A program made the translations under genes and the position numbers. The notes beneath the pieces were generated by a model. It did not search any database, had not been told where the DNA came from, and saw only the letters and a program-made list of their open reading frames with translations. Source: Microlunatus panaciterrae (GTDB taxonomy: Bacteria; Actinomycetota; Actinomycetes; Propionibacteriales; Propionibacteriaceae). Taken from it: a DNA stretch of 64,000 nucleotides. How positions within the stretch are numbered: the stretch's first letter is position 1; every line of letters begins with the position of its first letter. Of the stretch, positions 16,858 to 23,493 are shown piece after piece. The stretch covers positions 2,356,001 through 2,420,000 of the forward strand of contig NZ_JAFBCF010000001.1 in NCBI RefSeq assembly GCF_016907535.1, written 5' to 3'.

Positions 16858-17934
16858 ATGGAGCTCCGAGCTGCCGACCCCGCCGGCACTGCACTGTTGG
16901 TGGTCAGCGCTGACACGGCGCTCCTGGAACGGATCCTGGCAGTGACGGCATCGGCCGGGCTCGAACCGGCCGTGCTCGCGGACCCGGCAACCGTGCGGCC
17001 CCTCTGGTCGGGTGCCTCGATAGTGATTGTCGGCGTCGACCTTGCTGAACAGCTGGCTGGGCTCGTGCTGCCGCCTCGACTGCAGGTCTATCTGGTGGCC
17101 GATGACGAGCGGCGTGACGACGCCTGCTCCTGGTCGGCGCCGCTCGGGGCGGCAGTCGTGGCCCTGCCAGCCGGCGTCGGCCTGCTCGCTGCCGCGGTGA
17201 CAGGCGCGGGCGGTCACCGCGGCGGTGGGCGGGTGCTGGGCGTGGTCGGTGGTTGCGGTGGCGTGGGAGCCTCGACGCTGGCCGCCGGTCTCGCTGTGGT
17301 CGCCGCCGACCGCGGGCTGAAGACCCTGCTTGTTGACGCCGACCCGTTGAGTGGTGGCCTCGACCTGCTGCTGGGCGCCGAACGGGTGGAAGGATGGCGC
17401 TGGCCGCGGCTGGTGTCCGCCCGGGGCAGCCTTGGTGACCTGGCTGGGCAGCTGCCGAGATCGGCCGGCGTCGATGTGCTGTCCGCAGCACGAGGCGAAC
17501 CGACGACGGGGCTGCCCGCTGCGGCCATCCGCGCGGTGCTGACTTCGGCGCTGCGGAGTCATGACCTGGTGATCGTCGACCTGAGCCGCGACCTTCCACC
17601 GGTCGCCAGGGAGGCGCTGCTGCACGCGCATTGCACCTTGCTGCTCGCGGCTGCCGACCTGCGCGGTGCGGCGGCAGCGCGACAGGTGCGCCTTCAGCTG
17701 GTCGAGACGGCAGCCGACCTGCGGCTGGTCGTCCGCAGCTCGCAGCCGTTGGCCCTGGACTCCCGACTGGTCTCTTCGGGACTAGGGCTCCCGTTGCTGG
17801 CGACTGTTGCGGACGACCCGACACTGCGGGGCGGCGTGGAACGAGCCGACCCACCCGGGCGGGTCAGCCGTGGCCCGTTGGCTCGCGCCTGCCGGAAGAT
17901 CCTGGACGGTGTGAACGCGGCGGAGGCGGCATGA
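16858..17934 (+). CDS. ssd: Septum-site-determining/CpaE-TadZ-like P-loop protein (Ssd)
   Basis: A 358-residue MinD/ParA-superfamily protein. An N-terminal receiver-like region (residues 1-110, without an obvious phospho-acceptor Asp) is followed by the ATPase part from about residue 120: GRVLGVVGGCGGVGASTLA. This is the deviant Walker A of CpaE/TadZ proteins, with Ala where the usual Lys-Thr would lie. LLVDADPLSGGLDLLLG and LVIVDLSRDL follow. Such proteins place the Tad machine at the pole, and the M. tuberculosis homologue has been linked to septum control. It overlaps tadA by ATGA, and its promoter motif is shared with the pilin operon. Confidence 0.88.
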   Translation: MELRAADPAGTALLVVSADTALLERILAVTASAGLEPAVLADPATVRPLWSGASIVIVGVDLAEQLAGLVLPPRLQVYLVADDERRDDACSWSAPLGAAVVALPAGVGLLAAAVTGAGGHRGGGRVLGVVGGCGGVGASTLAAGLAVVAADRGLKTLLVDADPLSGGLDLLLGAERVEGWRWPRLVSARGSLGDLAGQLPRSAGVDVLSAARGEPTTGLPAAAIRAVLTSALRSHDLVIVDLSRDLPPVAREALLHAHCTLLLAAADLRGAAAARQVRLQLVETAADLRLVVRSSQPLALDSRLVSSGLGLPLLATVADDPTLRGGVERADPPGRVSRGPLARACRKILDGVNAAEAA

Positions 17935-19082
17935 GCGTCGCTGACGACCTGGATCCGATCCGCGACCAGCTGATCGGCTTGGGCCGGGCTCACACACCAG
18001 CCGATGTGGCGCTGGCCATGAAGTCGGCGGGAGAGGTGGTCACTGATGAGTCCCTGCTGGAGACGCTGGAGGCGCTCCGCCGGGAGAGCGTCGGAGCCGG
18101 TCGGCTCGAGCCGCTGCTGCGGGCGGAAGGTGTGACCGACGTTCTGGTCAACGGGCCGCACCGCGTCTACGTCGACCGTGGCCACGGTCTGGAGCTGACC
18201 GATGTCCGCTTCCGCGACGAGGCGGAGCTGCGTCGCCTGGCGCAACGGTTGGCTGCTTCGGTCGGCAGGCGACTGGATGAGGCGGCCCCGTTCGTCGATG
18301 CCCGGCTCGGCGACGGCACCCGGGTCCACGCCGTACTGGCGACGCTCGCTGCGCCCGGCACCTGTCTCAGTCTGCGGGTGCCGGCCCGACGAACCTTCTC
18401 GCTGCGCGACTGTGTCAGCGCCGGCTCGCTCAGCCACGGTGCGGCCCAGCTGCTGGGTCAGATAGTCGAGTCCCGGCTGGCGTTCCTGGTCAGCGGTGGC
18501 ACCGGTTCCGGCAAGACCACTCTGCTGGCCGCTCTGCTGAGTCTGGTGCCGCCGGCTGAACGGATGGTGATCGTCGAGGACTCCCGGGAACTGGCGCCGG
18601 ACCATCCCCACGTCATCCGGCTGGAGTGCCGACCGCCCAATGCGGAGCGCGCCGGGGCTGTCACCCTGACCGACCTGGTGCGACAGTCGCTCCGGATGCG
18701 GCCGGACCGGTTGGTGGTCGGGGAGGTCCGAGGGGCGGAGATCTGTGACCTGCTGACGGCGATGAACACCGGGCACGAGGGCGGCTGCGGCACCGTCCAC
18801 GCCAACTCGGCGACCGATGTACCGGCCCGGCTGGAGGCGCTGGCGGCGCTGGGGCGGCTGAGGAGAGACGCCCTGCACGCCCAACTGGCCGCCGCGCTGG
18901 ATGTCGTGATCCATCTGCGCCGGGACCCCACGGGCCAGCGCCGGGTGGCGGAGATCCACGTCCTCGTCCGAGACCCAAGAACCGGGCTGGTAGCGACAAG
19001 GATGGCCCTCTCCTTCGGGTCCGACGGGACGGTCCAACGCGGGCCGGGCAGTCGCCGGATGGAAGCCCTGGTGGGCCGATGA
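17931..19082 (+). CDS. tadA: TadA/CpaF-type secretion ATPase
   Basis: A 383-residue hexameric ATPase that powers Tad pilus assembly from the cytoplasmic side. The N-terminal domain includes EGVTDVLVNGPHRVYVDRG and GRRLDEAAPFVDARL. The C-terminal domain has Walker A VSGGTGSGKTTLLAAL, the Asp box MVIVEDSRELAP, Walker B RPDRLVVGEVRG and the His box GHEGGCGTVHANS. The ATG at 17931 was chosen because it overlaps the ssd stop (ATGA) and opens the conserved N-terminus. It is followed by tadB with another 4-base overlap, indicating translational coupling through the operon. Confidence 0.95.
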   Translation: MSVADDLDPIRDQLIGLGRAHTPADVALAMKSAGEVVTDESLLETLEALRRESVGAGRLEPLLRAEGVTDVLVNGPHRVYVDRGHGLELTDVRFRDEAELRRLAQRLAASVGRRLDEAAPFVDARLGDGTRVHAVLATLAAPGTCLSLRVPARRTFSLRDCVSAGSLSHGAAQLLGQIVESRLAFLVSGGTGSGKTTLLAALLSLVPPAERMVIVEDSRELAPDHPHVIRLECRPPNAERAGAVTLTDLVRQSLRMRPDRLVVGEVRGAEICDLLTAMNTGHEGGCGTVHANSATDVPARLEALAALGRLRRDALHAQLAAALDVVIHLRRDPTGQRRVAEIHVLVRDPRTGLVATRMALSFGSDGTVQRGPGSRRMEALVGR

Positions 19083-19915
19083 CCGCCGTGTCGGCGGGTT
19101 TCGCCGCTCTCACCATGCTGTTGTTGCTGCCACCCTCGGGCGGTGGAAGGCTGCTGCGACGCCTTGGCGGCGGCGCACCCACAGACAGCCGGTCGGCAGG
19201 ATCACCTGGTCCGAGACGCGGGAACTGGGCGCGCTGGTTGCTGTTTTCTGTACCTCTGCTGGGGCTGCTGCTCGCTGTGCGCGCCACTGCCGGGTCAGCG
19301 GGTGTGGTGTCGGCGACCGCGGCGGTGATGGTCGGCGGAACCACGGCCCGACTGGTGCTGCTGCAGCGGCGATCCCGGCTGGTCGTCCAAGCGCGAACCG
19401 AGGTGGCCCAGGCGTGCTCCGTGCTGGCCGGGCAGTCGAGGATCGGTGCGGTTCCCGAACAGGCGCTGCTGATCGCGGCCGCCGACTGCCGGCCCCTGGT
19501 CGAGGCGGCGGCTGCGCTGCGGATCGGCGGAGATGTGGTGGAGACCTGGCGGCACTGCGCGCACCGACCAGGCCAGGAGGGGCTGGCGGATCTCGCCCGG
19601 GCGTGGCAGATCAGTCGCACCACCGGCGCCGAGCTGGCCACGGCACTGGAACAGGTGTCCGTCGCGCTGGATGCCGATCGAGCGCTGGACCGGGTGGTGC
19701 GGGCGGAGCTGGCCGCCGCACGAGCCACCGGGCGGATGTTGGCGGTGCTGCCTGCGGTGGGCTTGGCGTTGGGCTTCCTGATCGGCGGCGACCCGCTCGG
19801 GTTCCTGCTGGGGTCGCCGTACGGTTGGGGCTGTCTGCTCCTCGGCGTCGGCCTGGCGTGTTTCGGTGTGCTCTGGATGGAGCGGATCTCCGCCGGCGCC
19901 TCGGAGCGGTGGTAG
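19079..19915 (+). CDS. tadB: TadB-like inner-membrane platform protein
   Basis: A 278-residue type II secretion F-domain protein. It has hydrophobic segments near the N-terminus (LLFSVPLLGLLLAV and a second soon after), then the cytoplasmic F domain (EVAQACSVLAGQSRIGAVPEQALL...LARAWQISRTTGAELATALEQV), and a C-terminal helix pair (MLAVLPAVGLALGFLIGGDPLGFLL and GCLLLGVGLACFGVLWMERI). The AWQISRTTGAELA pattern is typical of TadB. It overlaps tadA by ATGA and is followed directly (TAGATG) by tadC. Together they form the platform on which TadA acts. Confidence 0.9.
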   Translation: MTAVSAGFAALTMLLLLPPSGGGRLLRRLGGGAPTDSRSAGSPGPRRGNWARWLLFSVPLLGLLLAVRATAGSAGVVSATAAVMVGGTTARLVLLQRRSRLVVQARTEVAQACSVLAGQSRIGAVPEQALLIAAADCRPLVEAAAALRIGGDVVETWRHCAHRPGQEGLADLARAWQISRTTGAELATALEQVSVALDADRALDRVVRAELAAARATGRMLAVLPAVGLALGFLIGGDPLGFLLGSPYGWGCLLLGVGLACFGVLWMERISAGASERW

Positions 19916-20692
19916 ATGGTCGACGTCTGCTGGCTCGTGGTGGCGGTTTCGGCGGCGGTCCTGGCCGCGGTCGCAGGTGTGAGCTCGCCTCGGCGGTTCC
20001 GCGTGACGTTGGGGATGCTCCAGCGCGACAGTGCCCGGCGGTCGAGGATGCCGGGCTGGCTGCAGGCTCGGCCCGACGCCTGGCCTGCGCGACGACGGGC
20101 GACGGCATCCGCCGCGCTCGCAGCCGTCGGCGGGTGGCTGCTGTACGGCGGTGGCTGGTGGGCGTTCGGCCTGGTCGCCCTGCCCGTACTCGGCTGCGTG
20201 GTGTATGTGGGACTGGGGCGACTGGAGCCGGCCTCAGCGGCCCGGCGGCGACGCCGGATGGTGCTGGATCTCCCTCAGGCTTATGAGCTGCTCGGCGCCT
20301 GCCTCGGTGCCGGCCTTCCGTTGCGTTCGGCCACCGCGGAGGTCGCCGCAGCCATGGGGGGTCCGGTGGGGTGGGAGCTTCAACAGGTCGTCAGCCGGAT
20401 CGAGCTGGGTGCGGGGGAGGCCGAGTCGTGGCGGTCGCTGCGCCACCACCCTCTGCTGGGCCGGGCCGCGACCGATCTGGCCCGTTCGGTGGAGACCGGA
20501 AGCCTGCTGGTGCAGACCCTCCGCCACCACGCCGAGGAGGCGCGCCGCCATCGCCGCGCGGAGCTCGAGGCGGCCGCGAAGACGGTGGGCGTCCGCAGCG
20601 TCCTGCCGTTGATGATCTGCTTCCTGCCGGCCTTCTTCCTGATCGGGATCGTCCCGACGGTGGTGAGCGCCATGGCGGCGGCCCTGCAGTGA
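19916..20692 (+). CDS. tadC: TadC-like inner-membrane platform protein
   Basis: A 258-residue second F-domain protein of the Tad machine. N-terminal helices are at about residues 1-20 and 60-100. The F domain runs from LDLPQAYELLGACLGAGLPLRSATAEV through ARSVETGSLLVQTLRHHAEEARRHRRAELEAAAKTVGVRSVLP. A final helix pair LMICFLPAFFLIGIVPTVVSAM ends the protein. The long run of basic and acidic residues before the last helices is characteristic of TadC. The ATG directly abuts the tadB stop. The operon then ends against a convergent 2'-5' RNA ligase-like gene 25 bases away, which separates this half from the pilin half. Confidence 0.9.
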   Translation: MVDVCWLVVAVSAAVLAAVAGVSSPRRFRVTLGMLQRDSARRSRMPGWLQARPDAWPARRRATASAALAAVGGWLLYGGGWWAFGLVALPVLGCVVYVGLGRLEPASAARRRRRMVLDLPQAYELLGACLGAGLPLRSATAEVAAAMGGPVGWELQQVVSRIELGAGEAESWRSLRHHPLLGRAATDLARSVETGSLLVQTLRHHAEEARRHRRAELEAAAKTVGVRSVLPLMICFLPAFFLIGIVPTVVSAMAAALQ

Positions 20693-20717
20693 GAGAGCAG
20701 CCGCGAGTGGGACAGGC

Positions 20718-21236
20718 TCAGAGCATCCACTCACGCGCGGCGTCGGAGTCCCAGCGGCGTAGCCGCACGGCGTTGACCGGTGGGCAGTCCATGCCGGCGA
20801 TGACCGTGATGGCCGCCGAGATCTGCGCCGCGGGTAGCCGGGCCAGGGTGACATGCGGGGTCCAGGCGTCCGGCAGGCAGACCCGGCTGACGTCTGGCGA
20901 GTCACCGAGGGCCAGGTGCACGGCCAGCTGGAAGCGGAGCAGGGCGGCGGTGGGAACCACAGTCCGCACCAGCACCATGCTTCGGTGCGGTCGGCCGAAG
21001 ATCGTCGGGGATCCGATCTGGATGGGCAGTGGCAGCGCACTGAGCAGCCGCTGAACCACGTTCTCGCGGGCAGGATCGATCCGCTGTCTGGCTGTCAGGG
21101 TGATGTGGGGGCGGTTCGACGGCGCCGGATGGCTCCCGGAACTGGGCAGGCCCGCGTCCAGCAGCGCCTGCCACTGCGCTCGGATCGCCGCGTCGCCCTG
21201 CTCGTCGAGGAGCAGCTCCACACTCTGGATGCCCAT
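20718..21236 (-). CDS. 2'-5' RNA ligase superfamily (2H phosphoesterase) protein
   Basis: A 172-residue 2H phosphoesterase. The two catalytic H-x-T/S motifs are RPHITLTA and WTPHVTLAR. The start at 21236 (MGIQSVELLLDE) is chosen because this is the typical family N-terminus and AGAGGTGG lies upstream; longer frames extend into poor-quality sequence. Members hydrolyse or ligate 2'-5' or cyclic phosphates, but the substrate of this one is unknown. It is the only leftward gene inside the tad region, lying between tadC and the pilin operon. Confidence 0.82.
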   Translation of the reverse strand: MGIQSVELLLDEQGDAAIRAQWQALLDAGLPSSGSHPAPSNRPHITLTARQRIDPARENVVQRLLSALPLPIQIGSPTIFGRPHRSMVLVRTVVPTAALLRFQLAVHLALGDSPDVSRVCLPDAWTPHVTLARLPAAQISAAITVIAGMDCPPVNAVRLRRWDSDAAREWML

Positions 21237-21521
21237 CAGGTCAGGTGTCCACCTCTTGAGGCTAGCGCCATCCACAGTATCGCCGGCAGCCATCCGGTCG
21301 TGCACAGACTTTTCCATTCGTGGCCGGTCTCGTTCCGTCGAAAGACATCCTTCAGATGGACGCCGGTGCGCCCACACGGGGGGCGCAAGGGAGATCGTCA
21401 TGGATGGGACGAACAGTTGCCGGAGGCAGGCGTGCCGACCACGGGGGTTGCTTTCTCGGAAGCTGATCACTGTGCACAGGGCGCAACGACCACCAAGCGT
21501 TGTCAACAGATTGACCTTGAG

Positions 21522-21554
21522 GGTGACCGATTCCCGCACTTGTACGCAACCTTC
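21522..21554 (+). promoter_or_regulatory. tad promoter motif copy 2, upstream of flp-like operon
   Basis: ggtgaccgattcccg (21522-21536) plus caaccttc (21547-21554) repeats the motif ahead of ssd. The core starts are 25 bases apart here and 26 there. A 59-base leader with an AAAGGAG site then precedes the pilin ATG. The rest of the 21237-21613 gap holds no gene I can support. Confidence 0.65.
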
Positions 21555-21613
21555 TGTCACACCCAACAACGGGTGCGGCGTCACAGAGCAGGCGCCGGTC
21601 GAAAGGAGCAAGC

Positions 21614-21862
21614 ATGTCGCAATCAGAGACGCCCGGCACCGAGCTGGTCCGGGTGGTACCAGAGGGTGCTGGGCCATGCGCCGGTCTGGCCTGGTGGCGG
21701 AACCGCGGTCAGCGGGGGATGACCACGGCAGAGTACGCCGTCGGCACCGTGGCGGCTGTCACGTTCGTCGGGGTGTTGATCAAGGTGCTGCTGGACCCGT
21801 CGGTCTACCAGCTGATCTTGAAGCTGATCCTGTGGGTGCTGCGGCAGTTCTGGGGCGACTGA
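21614..21862 (+). CDS. DUF4244-type Flp-like pilin
   Basis: An 82-residue Flp-like protein with an unusually long hydrophilic leader (about 34 residues), then RGMTTAEYAVGTVAAVTF and one hydrophobic helix. G-M-T-T-A-E-Y-A is the prepilin cleavage pattern, with the Glu at position 5 of the mature pilin, and matches the actinobacterial DUF4244 family (Rv3656c type). A short Trp/Phe-rich C-terminus follows. It has a strong AAAGGAG site. It is first in an operon with TadE and TadG-like genes and is the likely major pilin; no prepilin peptidase is present in this window. Confidence 0.88.
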   Translation: MSQSETPGTELVRVVPEGAGPCAGLAWWRNRGQRGMTTAEYAVGTVAAVTFVGVLIKVLLDPSVYQLILKLILWVLRQFWGD

Positions 21863-21897
21863 CGGTGCCGCAGGCCGCCGTCTCCGGAGGGCGTGGA

Positions 21898-22287
21898 GTG
21901 GTCCGGTCTGTTCCGCCACTCCACGCCCACTGGGCGCGATCCCGATCCGATCGAGGGATGGTGACCGTCGAGCTCGCGTTCGGCAGCCTGGCCCTGGTCG
22001 GACTGTTGATCATGATCTGTTGGGCCGTGTTCCTGGTGGTGATGCAGGTCCGCTGCATCGACACCGCTGCAGAGGTGGCCCGGCAGGCGGCCAGGGGAGA
22101 CGCCGCCGGCGTACGGCAGAGCCGTCGTGACGCTCCAGCGGATGCCACGATCGCTATTCACGAAGGACCGGATGCCGTCCGGGTCCAGGTCGAGCTGCGG
22201 GCCCGACCGTTTCGCCGCGGGCTGCCTGCCGTCCCGATTCGAGCAGGGGCGGTCGCGATCTGGGAACCAGGTGAGCACGAGCGATGA
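21898..22287 (+). CDS. TadE-family pseudopilin
   Basis: A 129-residue protein beginning at a GTG with an excellent GGAGG site seven bases upstream (a GTG at 21865 is a weaker alternative). After a basic leader RSRSDRG comes MVTVELAFGSLALVGLLIMICWAVFLVVMQVRCIDTAAEVARQAARGD, the TadE pattern of a Glu-containing pilin-like helix followed by A-x-x-x-AR. The rest is a small soluble domain. It lies 35 bases after the Flp-like gene and overlaps the next gene by ATGA. It is a probable minor pilin of the Tad fibre, corresponding to Rv3655c. Confidence 0.87.
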   Translation: MVRSVPPLHAHWARSRSDRGMVTVELAFGSLALVGLLIMICWAVFLVVMQVRCIDTAAEVARQAARGDAAGVRQSRRDAPADATIAIHEGPDAVRVQVELRARPFRRGLPAVPIRAGAVAIWEPGEHER

Positions 22288-22682
22288 AGGCCATCGGTGC
22301 GCGCGGCCGTTCCTGGGGACTCCGGAGGTCGGAACGCGGGAGCGGCACCGTCCTGGTGCTCGGCCTGACGGCTGTCACCGTGATGCTCAGCTTCGCCGCG
22401 CTCTGCATCGCCGGCTACCTGGTGGCCGCGCATCGGGCCAAGGCAGCAGCCGACCTGGGTGCCCTGGCTGCGGCCGGCGCGGTGGCCACCGGAGCGGACG
22501 CCTGCTCGGCGGCCCGCGTCAGCGTTGCGCAGAACCGGGCCAGGGTCGGCGACTGCGCGGTGGTGGGCGACCGTCAGGACTTCGTGGTCAGCCTGACGGC
22601 CGTGGTCACCCTGAGAGCCATCGTCCCAGGGCTGCCGACCGCCGTCACGGCCAAGGCCTATGCCGGCTCGGCGCCGTCCTGA
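22284..22682 (+). CDS. TadE/TadG-like secreted pilus protein (Rv3654c type)
   Basis: A 132-residue protein with a basic leader LRRSERGSGTVLVLGLTAVTVMLSFAALCIAGYLVAAHRAKAAADLGALAAAGA. The RGSGTV start and the A-x-x-AADLGALAAA tail of the helix are typical of TadG-like/helicase-secretion Rv3654c proteins. One predicted disulfide pair (Cys residues in DACSAARV and GDCAVV) lies in the exported part. The ATG overlaps the TadE stop. Its 3' end overlaps the convergent DUF6191-like gene by 25 bases. Confidence 0.85.
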   Translation: MKAIGARGRSWGLRRSERGSGTVLVLGLTAVTVMLSFAALCIAGYLVAAHRAKAAADLGALAAAGAVATGADACSAARVSVAQNRARVGDCAVVGDRQDFVVSLTAVVTLRAIVPGLPTAVTAKAYAGSAPS

Positions 22683-22933
22683 GTCGGCGGTGCTGGATGG
22701 CTGTCACCGGCGGACCGCATCGCGGCCGTGTCGGCCTCCGCAACGAGGTCCGTGGTGGCCGCCTCGTCGGCGCGCCGGGCCGGCAGGGTGATCTTGGCGA
22801 CGCCGCCGTCGAGGTCGATCCCGAGCGGGGCGCCACCACCGTGGGTGGGTTTGGAGACGAGCATTCTCTGTCTGTCCCTCTCTTCACGCAGATGCTGCAG
22901 ACCCGGCTGGAAGATCTCGAAGAACGAGGTCAT
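22658..22933 (-). CDS. Small DUF6191-like protein
   Basis: A 91-residue protein opening MTSFFEIFQPGLQHLREER, then GGGAPLGIDLDGGVAKITLP. This fits the actinobacterial DUF6191 pattern as I remember it: an F-x-x-F-x-PGLxHLxE start with a later LDLDxGxxxI strand. The function is unknown. The ATG overlaps the stop of the LapA-like gene (ATGA), which supports real expression. The C-terminal tail is Ala/Pro-rich and overlaps the end of the convergent TadG-like gene by 25 bases. Confidence 0.62.
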   Translation of the reverse strand: MTSFFEIFQPGLQHLREERDRQRMLVSKPTHGGGAPLGIDLDGGVAKITLPARRADEAATTDLVAEADTAAMRSAGDSHPAPPTQDGAEPA

Positions 22934-23454
22934 CTCTCCGTCGGTTCATCGGCCTGTCGTGAGGACGGGGCGGCGTCGGGTCGCTCGGCGGTCGTTGACT
23001 CCAGGTCGAGCGAAGAGCTCTCCGGCTGCTGCGGAGGGCTGGACTTGGCGGTGGTCTCCGGGGTGGTGCTTCGCGGCGGCGTGCTCGCCGACTCCGTGCT
23101 CGCCGACTCCGTGCTCGCCGGCTGCATGCTCGGGCGGCCAGCGGTTGCGGTCCTCTCGGCCGCCGGGCGCGGGTTGGCCGAGGCGGCCGCCACCAGCGCG
23201 CGGATCTCCTTCCGCTTGGTGTTGGCCCGCCGGAGACCGGTACGGAGGAGGGCGAGCGCCAGCACGAGCACCAGCATCGCGCCAGCACCGGTGAGGTAGA
23301 GGCCTGCATCGTTGACCGGGATATTGGCCCCGAAGATGGACAGGTTCTGCACGCCCGGGTTGCTCACCACGACCGCAATCGTGAACACGATCACTATCAG
23401 CAGCAGGACGATCGCGATGGGAATCATGAACCAAGTATTGCCCGATCCGGGCAA
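22930..23454 (-). CDS. LapA/DUF1049-like membrane protein with repetitive Ser/Thr tail
   Basis: A 174-residue protein with two transmembrane helices (about residues 9-31 and 49-70) separated by NPGVQNLSIFGANIPVNDAGLY, which resembles the NxxxVxxxxxF linker of DUF1049/LapA_dom proteins. A basic stretch then a low-complexity tail from about residue 105 follows, with ASTESASTESAST coded by a 15-base tandem repeat. The tail is probably disordered and cytoplasmic. It is coupled to the DUF6191-like gene by ATGA. Confidence 0.7.
   Translation of the reverse strand: MPGSGNTWFMIPIAIVLLLIVIVFTIAVVVSNPGVQNLSIFGANIPVNDAGLYLTGAGAMLVLVLALALLRTGLRRANTKRKEIRALVAAASANPRPAAERTATAGRPSMQPASTESASTESASTPPRSTTPETTAKSSPPQQPESSSLDLESTTAERPDAAPSSRQADEPTER
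23081..23125. repeat. 15-bp tandem repeat in the LapA-like gene
   Basis: Two exact copies of gtgctcgccgactcc (23081-23095, 23096-23110) and a third diverged copy (23111-23125) encode Ala-Ser-Thr-Glu-Ser repeats. Copy number may vary between strains. Confidence 0.85.
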
Positions 23455-23493
23455 CCCGACCCACGCCCGGCGTGCGGCGCGCCGACCCGGCCC

